A stretch of DNA of 64,000 bases from Shewanella sp. Arc9-LZ (GCF_010092445.1 NZ_CP048031.1:558001-622000); one strand, 5' to 3'; counted from the first letter of the stretch, positions 1-10,557 are shown. Translations and numbers: made by a program. The notes: generated by a model not told the origin, from the sequence alone.

Positions 1-593
1 ACAACAGGAATTGAGACATTCTGTTTAATTGCTTTTATGGTGTCGTACTCGGCAAAGCCTTTGTACATGCATTGTCTGGTTCGGCCGTGAACGGCGAGCG
101 AGACAATGCCACAATCTTCAGCAATTTGGGCTATTTCAACACCATTACGATGTTCAGGCTCCCAACCCGTGCGTATCTTTAACGTTACTGGCACGTCTAC
201 TGCAGCAACCACGGCTTGTAAAATCTCTTTTACTAAGCTGGGGCTTTGCATTAACGCAGAACCAGCAAATTTTTTATTCACTTTCTTTGCTGGACAGCCC
301 ATATTGATATCAATGATGTGTGCACCTTGTTCAACGTTGAACTTAGCGGCATTGGCCATTAAATCAGGATCTGCACCTGCTATTTGTACGGAGCGTATTC
401 CTTCTTCACCAGAATGCATCATGCGCTGGCGGCTTTTGTCGCTGTCCCAAACGTCGGGATTCGATGAAAGCATTTCTGATACGGCTAAAGCTGCGCCATA
501 GCGTAAACAGAGATTTCGGAAGGCCTGATCGGTGACACCTGCCATTGGTGCCACAATCAGCTGATTAGACAGTTGATACGGGCCAATTTGCAT
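1..593 (-). CDS. dusB: tRNA-dihydrouridine synthase B, 3' end cut by window edge
   Basis: This is the N-terminal ~197 residues of DusB, a flavin enzyme that reduces specific uridines in tRNA to dihydrouridine. The reverse strand starts [20 protein letters not shown] at 593. It carries the family motifs NMGCPAKKV (substrate loop with the catalytic Cys) and HGRTR (FMN phosphate region), and stays open to the window edge, so the C-terminal helical domain is missing. It lies downstream of prmA on the same strand; in gammaproteobacteria the usual order is prmA-dusB-fis, so fis is expected beyond position 1. The 297-bp gap to prmA suggests its own promoter. Identification is confident. Confidence 0.95.
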   Translation of the reverse strand, partial: MQIGPYQLSNQLIVAPMAGVTDQAFRNLCLRYGAALAVSEMLSSNPDVWDSDKSRQRMMHSGEEGIRSVQIAGADPDLMANAAKFNVEQGAHIIDINMGCPAKKVNKKFAGSALMQSPSLVKEILQAVVAAVDVPVTLKIRTGWEPEHRNGVEIAQIAEDCGIVSLAVHGRTRQCMYKGFAEYDTIKAIKQNVSIPV

Positions 594-890
594 TTCGGAC
601 TTCACCTTGCTCTCCAAAGGGGCGCTATAGTAGCCCTTTTTTACGGCCGTGAAAAGGTCAATAAATGACCTAAATGCAACTTTTTTGCTTGACTTTTATT
701 AGCCGTCACATCTTTGACTAATAATTGGCGTTTTTCGGCCATTTTTGAGCACTGGTGCGTGTTGCAGAGAGACGTTTTCATATATACCAGTGTCAATTAT
801 TGATGTTAACAACCTGTAAACGAGAATTTACGCACGCAATTCGTTCATAATATAGCCCATAATTGAGTGCGTTTTAGGCTTGTGGGCAGG
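594..890 (-). promoter_or_regulatory. leader/promoter region of dusB(-fis)
   Basis: This stretch between prmA and dusB has no gene. On the minus strand, just before dusB, there is a TATAGC element followed directly by GCGCCCC, a GC-rich discriminator of the kind seen in growth-rate-controlled promoters; dusB-fis is controlled that way in E. coli. A short dyad GGTCA-N5-TGACC lies at 657-671. The discriminator is seen in the sequence. The regulatory reading is inference and no good -35 box was found. Confidence 0.3.
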
Positions 891-1772
891 CTACTTACGT
901 ATTCCTGTTAAGCGACTCCAGTCTTCTTTGTTACATACTGGATCCATGATGAACCATTGGCTGTAGAAGTCGGATACTTCTTGTGCTTGTTCTTGCAATA
1001 AACCCGATAGCGCCAGTTTGCCACCAATTTTGACTTTTTCAGCTATCAGCGGCGCTAGCTCTTTTAACGGACCGGCAAGAATATTGGCGACTAATACGTC
1101 TGCTTGTAAGTTGGCTGGTTGATCTTCTGGTAAATATAAGGCCAATTTATCCACTACGTCGTTACGTTCAGCATTGGCTTTTGAAGCGTCAATAGCCTGA
1201 TAGTCAATATCAACACCTGTTACTTTCTTGGCGCCGAGTTTGATTGCGGCAATAGCCAAAATACCCGATCCACAACCAAAATCGATGACTTCTTGGTTTG
1301 ATAAATCTAGGCTGTCTAACCATTCTAAACATAAGGCGGTGGTAGGGTGAGTACCTGTACCAAAGGCTAAACCTGGATCGAGAATGACGTTAACCGCAGT
1401 CGGATCAGGAATTTCACGCCAGCTAGGGCAAATCCATAAACGTGTACCAAATTGGATTGGGTGAAAGCTGTCCATCCATTCGCGGATCCAGTCTTTATCT
1501 TCGACTTGTTCAATTTTATGATTAAAGCCTTTGCCTAAAAATGGCATCGATTCTAAAAATTCGATTGTGGGTGCTAAGTTAGTACCTGCATCAAACAATG
1601 CAATCATTACGGTATCTTGCCACAGCGGTGTTTCACCTAACTTAGGTTCGAAAATAGGCTCGTCTTGGCCATCTTCGTAGGTGATGGAAAGTGAACCGTG
1701 ATCCATTAATAAGTCGCCAAGCAAGTCGGCGTTATCGCGATGAGTGTGAATGCGTAATTGGATCCAAGCCAT
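891..1772 (-). CDS. prmA: ribosomal protein L11 methyltransferase
   Basis: PrmA trimethylates ribosomal protein L11 using S-adenosylmethionine. The 293-residue protein matches the family length. The N-terminal half is the L11-recognition domain; the C-terminal half is a Rossmann methyltransferase with motif I as [13 protein letters not shown], preceded by [14 protein letters not shown], and with the catalytic-loop motif VANILAGPL. It starts [10 protein letters not shown]. It is upstream of dusB on the same strand. In many relatives accBC precedes prmA, but here divergent DNA and the frd operon follow. Confidence 0.97.
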   Translation of the reverse strand: MAWIQLRIHTHRDNADLLGDLLMDHGSLSITYEDGQDEPIFEPKLGETPLWQDTVMIALFDAGTNLAPTIEFLESMPFLGKGFNHKIEQVEDKDWIREWMDSFHPIQFGTRLWICPSWREIPDPTAVNVILDPGLAFGTGTHPTTALCLEWLDSLDLSNQEVIDFGCGSGILAIAAIKLGAKKVTGVDIDYQAIDASKANAERNDVVDKLALYLPEDQPANLQADVLVANILAGPLKELAPLIAEKVKIGGKLALSGLLQEQAQEVSDFYSQWFIMDPVCNKEDWSRLTGIRK

Positions 1773-1854
1773 GGGATTTTCCTAACTGTGGTAAAAGTAA
1801 TATCAAATTGGCGCTTATTATACCCAAGTTATTTTAAGATGCTCGTTTAGGTGA

Positions 1855-2079
1855 GAGTTTATTGGTTGTTTACTAGATGAAGATGGACCATTTTCGGTCA
1901 CGTTTATATTAAAAATCGCCCAGGATATTGCTGATGATAAGAAAACAGGTAAGTTAGTCCCGAAACTTACTGAATGTGTTGGTGAGTCAGTTGCGTTAAA
2001 TTTGATCTGTCCTGGTCGCGAAAATATCACTCAGGTCATGTTGCTATTACGCGATAAGTTACGTCAATATTGCCCGTAA
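1855..2079 (+). pseudogene. unrecognised open frame without a start, possible gene remnant
   Basis: A frame opens after a stop at 1852-1854 and runs to TAA at 2077-2079, encoding about 74 residues including DEDGPFSVTFILKIAQDI and LICPGRENITQVMLLLRDKL. The composition looks protein-like, with amphipathic helices and balanced charge, but no ATG, GTG or TTG lies in its first half. It may be the 3' end of a decayed gene between prmA and frdC. I do not recognise the family. It could also be chance, so confidence is low. Confidence 0.25.
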
Positions 2080-2225
2080 TTATTAGCGTAACGACACCTT
2101 TTTAGATACACGTTAGATTGTTTTATCTACCGAATACTCGTTTCGATATTTAGTTAACTATCAGTATTGTTTAAGTTTTTATTTGCTAGTTTGTGTGACA
2201 TGCTTCTAACTCCCGCTTAATAATA

Positions 2226-2241
2226 GGTGAACACTATCACG
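2226..2241 (+). promoter_or_regulatory. CRP-like site upstream of frdCAB
   Basis: GGTGA-ACACTA-TCACG matches 8 of 10 conserved positions of the CRP consensus TGTGA-N6-TCACA and lies about 85 bp before the frdC start. A weaker FNR-like half, TTGAT, follows at 2244-2248. In Shewanella, CRP rather than FNR is known to be the main activator of anaerobic respiratory genes, so a CRP site here makes sense. The match is seen; binding is inferred. Confidence 0.45.
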
Positions 2242-2325
2242 GTTTGATCATTGTTCATTGCCGCTATTCAAAAACTCTTGATATGGTCAATACTTGTTAT
2301 TGTGCTTAACAGGATATGATGCTTT

Positions 2326-3069
2326 ATGGCTGCGAATTCTTTGCAAACGAAAGTCGACAGTGCGGTAAATACCGACAAAGGTTTTGCTCACCCTCTTTGG
2401 GCTGCTCGAGCGGATAAACTACAAAGTTTGTCCGGTGTAATACTGGGACTTTTTCTAGTGATGCATTTGCATTTTGAGTCGAGTATTTTGTTTGGCAAAG
2501 AAGCCTTCTACCAAGTAGCGCAGTTTCTAGAAGGCGGCATATTCAGTGAAACTGGCCATGGCTATCCTCTGGTAACAAAAATTTTTTCCTGCTTTATGTT
2601 ATTGATTGTGCTGATCCATGCGGTATTTGCATTACGGCGTTTTCCGACTCAATTAGGCCAATGGCGCGCCTTACGAAATCAAATGCGTTTTTTACCTCAT
2701 GAAGATACCAAAATCTGGTTTTGGCAAATGATCACTGGTTTTTTATTGTTCTTCCTCGTGCCAACGCACTTATTCACCATGATAACCAATCCTGAAATAG
2801 GCCCACATCTTTCGGCCGAGCGTGTGTACCACCTCAATGCTTGGGTTTTATATATCCTGCTATTACCTGTTGTAGCAGTGCATGCCGTATTTGGTTTATA
2901 TCGAGTAGTGGTGAAATGGGGCTTGGTTGAGCAACGCTTTGCCATGCTCAAATTTGCTAAGGTGCTGTTAGCGTATTTAATGGTGCTAGGAGTAGCGAGT
3001 TTGCTGACGTATATTTTTATTGGCCGTTCTTTGGCGTTACCTGTGGTGCCATATGTGTCGATGTTATAA
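2326..3069 (+). CDS. frdC: quinol:fumarate reductase, diheme cytochrome b subunit
   Basis: This is the membrane anchor that passes electrons from the quinol pool to FrdAB, of the single-subunit diheme type known from Wolinella succinogenes. The 247-residue protein has five hydrophobic segments. Candidate axial heme histidines lie at residues 47, 98, 148 and 186, with almost the same spacing as His44, His93, His143 and His182 of the Wolinella protein. The ATG at 2326 starts MAANSLQTKV. The gene is followed by frdA after 9 bp and forms an frdCAB operon. This enzyme differs from the periplasmic flavocytochrome fumarate reductase also known in Shewanella. Confidence 0.93.
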   Translation: MAANSLQTKVDSAVNTDKGFAHPLWAARADKLQSLSGVILGLFLVMHLHFESSILFGKEAFYQVAQFLEGGIFSETGHGYPLVTKIFSCFMLLIVLIHAVFALRRFPTQLGQWRALRNQMRFLPHEDTKIWFWQMITGFLLFFLVPTHLFTMITNPEIGPHLSAERVYHLNAWVLYILLLPVVAVHAVFGLYRVVVKWGLVEQRFAMLKFAKVLLAYLMVLGVASLLTYIFIGRSLALPVVPYVSML

Positions 3070-3078
3070 GGAATTAAA

Positions 3079-5079
3079 ATGAAAATTATTTATACCGACA
3101 CCTTGGTAGTAGGCGCTGGACTGGCAGGGTTAAGAGTCGCGATAGCCTCAAAAGAACGTGGCCTCGATACCTTGGTGTTATCGCTTGTTCCCGCTAAAAG
3201 ATCGCACTCTGTCGCTGCCCAAGGTGGCATGCAAGCCAGTTTAGCCAATACCATAAAAGGTGAAGGTGATGATGAAGACATCCATTTTCAAGATACGGTA
3301 AAAGGTTCCGATTGGGGCTGCGATCAAGATGTTGCTCGAATGTTTGCTCACTGTGCACCCAAAGCGGTAAGAGAGTTAGCTCAGTGGGGCGTTCCTTGGA
3401 CTCGAGTAACTAAAGGCGATAGACAAGTTATTGTTAATGCGGAAAAAGTGACTATCACTGAAGCAGAAGCTGCTCATGGACTCATTAACGCGCGTGATTT
3501 TGGTGGTACCAAAAAGTGGCGTACTTGCTATACCGCAGACGGTGCAGGTCATTCTTTATTGTATGCCGTCGATAATAAGGCTATTTCGTTAGGCATTCCA
3601 GTGCATGAACGGATGGAAGCATTATCGCTTATTCATGATGGTGAACGTTGCCACGGTGTCATCGCTCGCTGTTTAATTACGGGTGAGTTACGCGCTTACA
3701 TCGCTAAATCTACCACTATTGCCACAGGTGGCTATGGGCGGATTTATGCGGTGTCGACCAATGCCATTATTTGTGAGGGGATTGGTCAAGCATTGGCGCT
3801 AGACACTGGCGTCGCGACGCTGGGCAATATGGAAGCGGTACAGTTTCATCCTACGGCTATTGTTCCAGTGGGTATTTTAACGACGGAAGGTTGCCGTGGT
3901 GATGGTGGTGTGCTGCGTGATAAAGACGGTTACCGCTTTATGCCCGACTATGAACCAGAGAAAAAAGAACTGGCTTCGCGAGATGTTGTGTCTCGTAGAA
4001 TGACTGAGCATATGCGCAAAGGAAAAGGCGTAAATAGCCCTTATGGGCCGCATTTATGGCTGGATATTACCTTATTAGGTCAAAAGCACATTGATACCAA
4101 TTTGCGTGAAGTTAAAGAGATTTGTGAGAACTTTTTAGGTATTGATCCGGTTAAAGATTGGATCCCTGTTCGGCCTACACAACATTATTCTATGGGCGGT
4201 ATTCGTACTAAAGCCAATGGCGAAAGTCCACAATTATCAGGGTTGTTTAGTGTTGGAGAAGCTGCTTGTTGGGATATGCATGGCTTTAATCGACTCGGTG
4301 GCAACTCCCTAGCAGAAACTGTGGTTGGCGGAATGATTATCGGTAAGTATGTTGCTGACTTTGGTGAGCAAAATAGTTTGGTCGTTGATACCGATTTAAT
4401 CGCCCAGTTTGGTAAGCAGTTACAAACAGAAGTTGATCAGCTTATTGAGGGCGAAGGAACAGAAGATCCATTTAAACTTAAAGCTGCAATGCAAAAAATT
4501 ATGATGGATTACGTCGGTATTTTCCGCAATGGGCCTGAACTTGAACTGGCTGTTAACCAATTAACCGAATTACTTGAACGTTCAAAAAACCTCGGGTTAA
4601 AGTGCAAAAAACGTCACGCTAACCCTGAGCTTGTTGAAGCGTTACGCGTCAAACGGATGTTGAAAGTGGCTGTGACCGTTGCATGCGGGGCGCTTGCTCG
4701 TACCGAAAGTCGGGGCGCGCATTCTCGTGAAGATTTTCCACAGCGTAATGACCAAGACTGGTTGAATCGTACATTAACCCGTTGGCCAGATGCTAATAGT
4801 TTACGACCAGAAATGAGTTATGAAGCCCTTGATGTGATGCGAATGGAATTACCGCCTGGTTATCGAGGTTATGGTGTTGATAATGCGATTGCTCATCCTG
4901 ATACCCAAAAACGTCAGCAACAGGTTGAAGCTATTTTAGCTGAACTCGGTGACGATGCAGATAGGTATGCCAAGCAAGCGGCATTAATGCCTTATGAGTT
5001 ACCTGAAGAATATCAACCACGTAATCAGCGCTTCACTGATACTGTAGCCAAAACCAATGCTGAGTCTGGAGAAAAGTAA
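3079..5079 (+). CDS. frdA: fumarate reductase / succinate dehydrogenase flavoprotein subunit
   Basis: FrdA is the catalytic subunit that interconverts fumarate and succinate on the cytoplasmic side of the membrane. The 666-residue length fits the Wolinella type. The N-terminus has a dinucleotide-binding GAGLAG motif, and residue 43 in [14 protein letters not shown] is the histidine that binds FAD covalently in this family. Further family motifs are GGYGRIY, HPTAIVP and the C-terminal [17 protein letters not shown] good ribosome site (AAGGAA) precedes the ATG. The stop codon is separated from the frdB start by one base, which suggests coupled translation. Confidence 0.96.
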   Translation: MKIIYTDTLVVGAGLAGLRVAIASKERGLDTLVLSLVPAKRSHSVAAQGGMQASLANTIKGEGDDEDIHFQDTVKGSDWGCDQDVARMFAHCAPKAVRELAQWGVPWTRVTKGDRQVIVNAEKVTITEAEAAHGLINARDFGGTKKWRTCYTADGAGHSLLYAVDNKAISLGIPVHERMEALSLIHDGERCHGVIARCLITGELRAYIAKSTTIATGGYGRIYAVSTNAIICEGIGQALALDTGVATLGNMEAVQFHPTAIVPVGILTTEGCRGDGGVLRDKDGYRFMPDYEPEKKELASRDVVSRRMTEHMRKGKGVNSPYGPHLWLDITLLGQKHIDTNLREVKEICENFLGIDPVKDWIPVRPTQHYSMGGIRTKANGESPQLSGLFSVGEAACWDMHGFNRLGGNSLAETVVGGMIIGKYVADFGEQNSLVVDTDLIAQFGKQLQTEVDQLIEGEGTEDPFKLKAAMQKIMMDYVGIFRNGPELELAVNQLTELLERSKNLGLKCKKRHANPELVEALRVKRMLKVAVTVACGALARTESRGAHSREDFPQRNDQDWLNRTLTRWPDANSLRPEMSYEALDVMRMELPPGYRGYGVDNAIAHPDTQKRQQQVEAILAELGDDADRYAKQAALMPYELPEEYQPRNQRFTDTVAKTNAESGEK

Positions 5080-5080
5080 T

Positions 5081-5806
5081 ATGAGCCAAGCACGCACGTT
5101 AACTTTTTCAATTTTTCGATATGACCCGCAAGAGCCTGGCGACAAACCTAAAATGGTGAGTTACAGCTTAACAGAGGCACCCGGAATGACGGTGTTTATT
5201 GCGTTGAATCAGCTACGTGAAACACAAGACCCATCACTACAATTTGATTTTGTTTGTCGTGCGGGGATTTGCGGCAGTTGTGCCATGGTGATCAATGGTT
5301 TTCCGACGTTAGCTTGTCGAACCTTAACCGCTAATTATCCAGATGGACATATTAAATTGATGCCATTACCTGGCTTTGATTTAATTGGCGATCTGTCTGT
5401 GAATACCGGTAAATTTATGCGCGAATTATCTGAGCGTTTATCGTTGTGGTTGCATCCAAATAGTGCAGATAATGATATTCATCGTATCGAAACGCCGATG
5501 TCACCGGAAGAAGCAACCAAGCTTTATGAGTTAGAGCGATGCGTAGAATGTGGTGTATGTGTTTCTGCTTGTGCGACTAAACAAATGCGTGACACTTTTG
5601 TTGGCGCAGTCGGTATGATGAAAATTGCCCGTTTTGAATTAGACAGCCGTGATACTCGAACCGCTGATGATTTTTACCATGTCATAGGTAATCAAGATGG
5701 CGTGTTTGGTTGCATGACGTTACTCGGCTGCCAAGATACTTGCCCGAAAGATTTACCGCATATGCAGCAAATTGCGTATTTACGTCGGAAAATGGCATCT
5801 GTTTAG
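5081..5806 (+). CDS. frdB: fumarate reductase iron-sulfur subunit
   Basis: FrdB carries electrons between FrdC hemes and the FrdA flavin. The N-terminal ferredoxin domain has the 2Fe-2S pattern CRAGICGSC followed by C eleven residues on. The C-terminal domain has CVECGVCVSAC and CMTLLGCQDTCPKDLP, which supply the 4Fe-4S and 3Fe-4S ligands. I chose the ATG at 5081 (MSQARTLTF) over an upstream ATG at 5057: it has GGAGAA at good distance and gives 241 residues, close to the 239 of Wolinella. It is the last gene of frdCAB. Confidence 0.95.
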   Translation: MSQARTLTFSIFRYDPQEPGDKPKMVSYSLTEAPGMTVFIALNQLRETQDPSLQFDFVCRAGICGSCAMVINGFPTLACRTLTANYPDGHIKLMPLPGFDLIGDLSVNTGKFMRELSERLSLWLHPNSADNDIHRIETPMSPEEATKLYELERCVECGVCVSACATKQMRDTFVGAVGMMKIARFELDSRDTRTADDFYHVIGNQDGVFGCMTLLGCQDTCPKDLPHMQQIAYLRRKMASV

Positions 5807-5811
5807 GTGGA

Positions 5812-6215
5812 AAGAGCGGTAGCGAACGGTAAAACGATAACAGGCGATAGCAAGCGATAGAAGTACAAAGACTAGATGCTAGAGCGCTTCGCTGCTAGAT
5901 GCTATACAAGCTAAAGCTTTAAAAGCGGGGGGATCGATAACGAACGGTAAAACGATAACAGGCGATGGCAAGTGGAAAGACTAGATGCTAGAGCGCTGCG
6001 CTGCTAGAAACTATACGAGCTAATGCTGCAAAGGCGGAAGAGCGGTGACAAGCGATGGTAAGCGGGAGATGTACAAATACTAGATGCTAGACGCTTCGCT
6101 GCTAGAAACTATACGAGCTAATGCTGAAAGGCGGAAGAGCGGTGACAGGCGGTAAAGCGATAGCAAGCACAAAGACTAGATGCTACTGCATTTATCGCCG
6201 TGAAGCGAACTAGCA
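5812..6215 (+). repeat. four-copy array of about 100-bp degenerate repeats after frdB
   Basis: Four imperfect units follow frdB. Each holds blocks such as GCGGTGACAGGCG or AACGGTAAAACGATAACAGG, then ACTAGATGCTAG and a short palindrome around GCGCTTCGC, then GAAACTATACGAGCTAATGC. The ACTAGATGCT block begins at about 5871, 5980, 6079 and 6175, so the spacing is 109, 99 and 96 bp. No unit has a convincing open frame. CTAG occurs many times, which is unusual because CTAG is rare in enteric-type genomes. Function is unknown. Confidence 0.8.
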
Positions 6216-6265
6216 GAACCTAGTCCGCTCTAGATTTTAATCATAGATTATCGATATTGAGACAT

Positions 6266-6297
6266 AAAAAATGCCGCTAAATTAGCGGCATTTTTGC
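6266..6297. terminator. bidirectional terminator between frd repeats and rho
   Basis: ATGCCGCTAA-ATT-AGCGGCAT forms a strong GC-rich stem with A-rich DNA on the left and a T-run on the right, so it can end transcription from both sides: rho (minus strand) and the frd operon (plus strand). Confidence 0.85.
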
Positions 6298-6322
6298 GAT
6301 TATTTTGCGTTTAGGTAATTAA

Positions 6323-7585
6323 TTACTTAGCGCGTTTCATTGCTGTGAAGAATTCTTCGTTAGTTTTGGTCATGGCCAATTTATCGATTAAGAATTCCAT
6401 TGCAGAAACTTCATCCATTGGATGTAAGATTTTACGTAAAATCCACATTTTTTGAAGTTCTTCAGTTGTCGTTAGCTTTTCTTCACGACGAGTACCAGAG
6501 CGATTGAAATCAATCGCAGGGAATACGCGTTTTTCAGCAGCTTTACGAGAAAGGTGTAACTCTTGGTTACCAGTACCTTTAAATTCTTCGTAGATTACTT
6601 CGTCCATTTTCGAGCCTGTATCAACCAAGGCTGTGGCGATAATGGTTAAGCTGCCACCGTGTTCAATGTTACGTGCAGCACCAAAGAAACGCTTTGGACG
6701 ATGCAGTGCGTTAGCATCAACACCACCGGTTAACACTTTACCCGATGAAGGGATGACGGTGTTATAAGCACGGGCTAAACGGGTAATCGAATCTAACAAA
6801 ATGACGACGTCTTTTTTGTGTTCAACTAAACGTTTTGCTTTCTCGATAACCATTTCGGCTACTTGAACGTGACGGCTGGCTGGTTCATCAAAGGTAGAAG
6901 CAATCACTTCGCCTTTTACCATGCGCTGCATTTCGGTCACTTCTTCAGGACGTTCATCGATAAGTAATACCATTAACACCACATCTGGGTTGTTGTAAGT
7001 AATACTTTGAGCAATGTTTTGCAGTAATAATGTTTTACCGGCTTTTGGCGGCGCAACAATCAAACCACGTTGGCCTTTACCGATTGGAGAACAAAGATCA
7101 AGAATACGCGAGGTGATGTCTTCTGTTGAACCATTACCGCGCTCCATGCGAAGGCGTTCTTCTGCATGTAATGGGGTTAAGTTTTCAAACAGGATTTTGT
7201 TGCGAGAGCTTTCTGGTTTATCAAAGTTGACTTCACTGACTTTCAACAGTGCAAAATATCTTTCGCCTTCTTTCGGCGGTCGAATTTTACCAAAAATACT
7301 GTCACCAGTACGCATGTTAAATCGACGAATTTGACTTGGAGAAACATAAATATCGTCAGGACCCGCAAGGTATGAGCCATCTGAACTTCTTAAAAATCCA
7401 AATCCGTCTTGGAGGATTTCTAATACACCGCCACCGAAGATGTCTTCTCCGCTTTTAGCGTGAGCTTTCAAAATTGAGAAGATGATATCTTGTTTACGGG
7501 TACGAGCCATATTTTCCAGATTCATGCTTTCAGCAAGCGAAACTAGATCTGAAATTGGCGTGTCTTTTAATTCTGTTAAATTCAT
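6323..7585 (-). CDS. rho: transcription termination factor Rho
   Basis: Rho is the hexameric RNA helicase that ends transcription at rho-dependent sites. The 420 residues nearly equal the E. coli length of 419. The N-terminal helix bundle and the cold-shock-like RNA-binding domain ([20 protein letters not shown]) are followed by the ATPase domain, with Walker A APPKAGKT at residues 178-185, Walker [11 protein letters not shown] and the Q/R-loop region. It lies downstream of trxA with a 222-bp leader, as in E. coli, where the rho leader is involved in autoregulation. Confidence 0.98.
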   Translation of the reverse strand: MNLTELKDTPISDLVSLAESMNLENMARTRKQDIIFSILKAHAKSGEDIFGGGVLEILQDGFGFLRSSDGSYLAGPDDIYVSPSQIRRFNMRTGDSIFGKIRPPKEGERYFALLKVSEVNFDKPESSRNKILFENLTPLHAEERLRMERGNGSTEDITSRILDLCSPIGKGQRGLIVAPPKAGKTLLLQNIAQSITYNNPDVVLMVLLIDERPEEVTEMQRMVKGEVIASTFDEPASRHVQVAEMVIEKAKRLVEHKKDVVILLDSITRLARAYNTVIPSSGKVLTGGVDANALHRPKRFFGAARNIEHGGSLTIIATALVDTGSKMDEVIYEEFKGTGNQELHLSRKAAEKRVFPAIDFNRSGTRREEKLTTTEELQKMWILRKILHPMDEVSAMEFLIDKLAMTKTNEEFFTAMKRAK

Positions 7586-7751
7586 GTATGGGAGTCTTGT
7601 TTTGCGCGACGAAGCTTACCGCAATCAATCAGCAAGTTTGAAAAGATATTTTATGATTGATAAACGAGAAGAGGTTAATTGAAAAAATCTGATGAATAAA
7701 TTAGCACTTTATATGTTGGCCGTCCAGAAATTTAGCGTAAATAAAATCTAA

Positions 7752-7785
7752 AAACGGCACAAATTGTTCAAAACTTGTGCCGTTT
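7752..7785 (-). terminator. terminator after trxA
   Basis: An 11-bp stem, AAACGGCACAA paired with TTGTGCCGTTT, lies 22 bp beyond the trxA stop. On the minus strand it is followed by a short T-rich stretch (TTAGATTTTAT). It separates trxA from rho. Confidence 0.7.
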
Positions 7786-7807
7786 AACATTTCTAGGCTA
7801 TTTCTAG

Positions 7808-8134
7808 TTAGATTTTAGCGTCAATGAATTCTTTTAGTTGCGTCTTTGATAGTGCACCAACTTTAGTTGCCACTAGCTCGCCACCTTTGAACATTAACAA
7901 TGTTGGAATACCGCGTACGCCGTATTTCGCAGGTGAAACGTTGTTTTGGTCAACGTTTAGTTTTGCGACGGTTAGTTTGCCTGCGTACTCTTCGGCAACA
8001 TCGTTTAGGATTGGGGCAATCATTTTACAAGGACCACACCACTCAGCCCAGAAGTCGACTAATACTGGTGTTTCAGACTTTAATACGTCGTTTTCAAAGC
8101 TGTCATCGCTTAGGTATACAATTTTATCGCTCAT
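7808..8134 (-). CDS. trxA: thioredoxin 1
   Basis: Thioredoxin is the cytoplasmic dithiol reductant for ribonucleotide reductase and many other proteins. The sequence has the exact WAEWCGPCK active site and the cis-proline motif GIPTL. I set the start at MSDKIVYL (8134), preceded by GGAGAA, rather than the ATG 24 bp upstream; this gives 108 residues, the standard size. The gene is divergent from rhlB and upstream of rho, an arrangement conserved in gammaproteobacteria. Confidence 0.97.
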   Translation of the reverse strand: MSDKIVYLSDDSFENDVLKSETPVLVDFWAEWCGPCKMIAPILNDVAEEYAGKLTVAKLNVDQNNVSPAKYGVRGIPTLLMFKGGELVATKVGALSKTQLKEFIDAKI

Positions 8135-8287
8135 GTAGTTCTCCAGATTTGGTTCCATTGCTAGTTTATTAATGGCTTACCATGTATATTGGGTCAGTTA
8201 AATAGCTTTTCAAGAGACCGTTTTAGTAATGTAGCTATTTCAAACGATCGAATCTTTTTTTGCAACCCCTACAGGTATGCTTGTGCT

Positions 8288-9592
8288 ATGAGCCAAACAC
8301 ATTTATCGACCCAGAAATTCGCCGACTTCCCTTTAAAGCCCGAAATACTCGCGGCATTGAACGAGAACGGCTTTGAGTTTTGCACGCCAATACAGGCGTT
8401 ATCTTTACCTATTTTACTTAATGCAAAAGATATTGCCGGACAAGCCCAAACCGGCACCGGTAAAACTATGGCATTTTTAGTGGCCACATTTAACCACTTA
8501 CTCAATGTTGCTGCACCTGAGAGTCGCAAAGCAACCGAACCCCGCGCTATTATTATGGCGCCAACGCGAGAATTAGCAATTCAGATTGCTAAAGATGCCA
8601 AGTTATTAGCGGCACATACAGGCTTGAAAGTTGGTATTGTTTACGGTGGCGAAAGCTATGAAACCCAACGCGCTGTATTAGACAAAGGCGTTGATATTCT
8701 GATTGGTACCACCGGACGTATTATTGATTATGTACGTCAGGGTGTCATTAGTCTAAGCCACATTCAAGCCGTTGTGCTTGATGAAGCCGACCGTATGTTT
8801 GATCTTGGTTTTATTAAAGACATTCGCTTTTTGTTCCGCAGAATGCCTGATGCTAAGTCACGTTTGAATATGTTGTTTTCTGCCACGCTTTCAATGAAAG
8901 TGCAGGAATTAGCATACGATCATATGAATGATCCTGAAAAAGTTGAAATCGAACCATTAGAAAAAACTTCTAAAAATATCAAAGAAGAAATTTTCTATCC
9001 GTCGATGGAAGACAAGATGCGTTTATTACTGAGTCTAATCGAAGAAGATTGGCCAGATAAAGCGATTGTGTTTTCGAACACAAAACACAGCTGTGAAAAG
9101 TTGTGGTCTTATTTAGAAGGTGATGGTCATCGTGTGGGTTTGTTAACCGGCGATGTTCCGCAAAAGAAGCGTATTCGCATTCTTGAGCAATTTACCTCAG
9201 GTGATATCGATGTTTTAGTGGCAACAGATGTGGCCGCTCGTGGGTTACATATTTCTGATGTGTCACATGTATATAACTATGATTTACCTGATGATTGTGA
9301 AGATTATGTGCATCGTATTGGCCGAACAGGTCGTGCGGGACAGAAAGGTATTTCAGTCAGTTTTGCTTGTGAAGAATATGCACTGAATTTACCTGAAATT
9401 GAAACTTATATTAATCATTCAATTCCAGTATCTAATTACGATAAAGATGCGTTACTAGATGATATTCCGCCTCCGGCGCGTATTCATCGTAAGCCTCCTA
9501 CATCTCGGACTCGTGATGGTGGAAGTAAAGGTGCGCATCGTAGTGGTGGAAATACTTCGCGTCCGCCACGCCATAGGACTCGTAGACCATAG
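8288..9592 (+). CDS. rhlB: ATP-dependent RNA helicase RhlB
   Basis: RhlB is the DEAD-box helicase of the RNA degradosome, working with RNase E. From the ATG at 8288 ([14 protein letters not shown], matching the E. coli N-terminus) it has 434 residues. In order it shows the Q motif (GFEFCTPIQ), Walker A (AQTGTGKT), DEAD ([12 protein letters not shown]), SAT (LFSATL) and [11 protein letters not shown]. The C-terminal tail is basic and rich in Arg, Gly, Ser and Pro, as expected for RNA contact. A longer frame from 8189 lacks family similarity in its first 33 residues. Confidence 0.96.
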   Translation: MSQTHLSTQKFADFPLKPEILAALNENGFEFCTPIQALSLPILLNAKDIAGQAQTGTGKTMAFLVATFNHLLNVAAPESRKATEPRAIIMAPTRELAIQIAKDAKLLAAHTGLKVGIVYGGESYETQRAVLDKGVDILIGTTGRIIDYVRQGVISLSHIQAVVLDEADRMFDLGFIKDIRFLFRRMPDAKSRLNMLFSATLSMKVQELAYDHMNDPEKVEIEPLEKTSKNIKEEIFYPSMEDKMRLLLSLIEEDWPDKAIVFSNTKHSCEKLWSYLEGDGHRVGLLTGDVPQKKRIRILEQFTSGDIDVLVATDVAARGLHISDVSHVYNYDLPDDCEDYVHRIGRTGRAGQKGISVSFACEEYALNLPEIETYINHSIPVSNYDKDALLDDIPPPARIHRKPPTSRTRDGGSKGAHRSGGNTSRPPRHRTRRP

Positions 9593-9595
9593 TCA

Positions 9596-10537
9596 ATGCC
9601 ATTGTTAACTGTATCTCAGCCGTATGCGGCGATAACATTAGGTTCTAACAGTTTCAATATGTTAGTGGCTAATTCGGTGGGTAATAAGCCGATTGTTATC
9701 GCTAAATATAAACGCAAAGTACGCCTTGCCGAAGGTATAGGTGATGACGGTATGTTGTCTGAACCTGTTATGCTGCGTGGTTTAGAATGCTTAGCCATGT
9801 TTGCCGACATGTTAGCGCAGCACCATATCGATAGCGCTAATGTGGCTGTATTTGCTACCGCTACTTTGCGTGTTATCCGTAATGCCGATGAATTTCACCA
9901 GCGAGCGATGCCAATATTGTTGCATCCAATCGAGGTCATTTCGGGATTGCGCGAAGCTGAACTGATTTATCAAGGTATGGTGGCCACCACTAAAGGTGAG
10001 GGACGCCGGTTAGTGATTGATATTGGCGGCGCTAGTACCGAGTTTATTATTGGTGACGGCAGTCAGGTGTTGTTTAAAACCAGTTTGCCAATGGGGTGCG
10101 TGCTATTTAATCAACGATTTTTTAGTCATGCGCCGCTTCAAAGCATCGATTTTGAACAGGCCGTAGATTACGTTAATATGATTTTGGCAGAACATCGTCC
10201 TCACTTACTCAATTTAGGGTGGCAAAGTGTTGTAGGGGCTTCTGGTGCGGTTCAATCAGTGGTATCGGTGTTACAGCATCGACAACGCTCGGAAGTGATT
10301 ACCCTTAAGATTTTGTATGCTTTTCGTGATGAAATATTATCGCAAGCAGATGCCAGGCTTAGTGGTATTAACGGCTTAAATGCCGAACAAGCTCCCACAT
10401 TTGCTGCGGGAGTTGCGATTTTAATCGCGTTGTTTGAAAGTCTATCAATGAGTCGTTTACATCTTGCTGGTGGCGCACTTCGCGAAGGCGTATTACAACT
10501 GTTAGCCGATCGCATAGCCGCTAAAGTCTCGTTGTAG
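9596..10537 (+). CDS. Ppx/GppA-family phosphatase, short form
   Basis: Members hydrolyse polyphosphate or convert pppGpp to ppGpp. The 313 residues cover the two actin-like halves: an N-terminal GSNSFNMLVA phosphate loop and VIDIGGASTEFIIGDG. The C-terminal HD-like domain of full-length GppA or Ppx (~500 residues) is absent. It starts three bases after the rhlB stop, so the two genes are probably cotranscribed; gppA and rhlB are also neighbours in E. coli. Whether it acts on pppGpp or polyphosphate cannot be read from the sequence. Confidence 0.85.
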   Translation: MPLLTVSQPYAAITLGSNSFNMLVANSVGNKPIVIAKYKRKVRLAEGIGDDGMLSEPVMLRGLECLAMFADMLAQHHIDSANVAVFATATLRVIRNADEFHQRAMPILLHPIEVISGLREAELIYQGMVATTKGEGRRLVIDIGGASTEFIIGDGSQVLFKTSLPMGCVLFNQRFFSHAPLQSIDFEQAVDYVNMILAEHRPHLLNLGWQSVVGASGAVQSVVSVLQHRQRSEVITLKILYAFRDEILSQADARLSGINGLNAEQAPTFAAGVAILIALFESLSMSRLHLAGGALREGVLQLLADRIAAKVSL

Positions 10538-10557
10538 TTACTGACATAAGCGTAATA

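Noticed and set aside
5057..5080. Upstream ATG for frdB
   Set aside because: It overlaps the end of frdA and lacks a ribosome site. The ATG at 5081 has GGAGAA and gives the normal family length.
5812..6215. CRISPR array
   Set aside because: Units are ~100 bp, imperfect throughout and without constant repeat/unique spacer structure; no cas genes are present.
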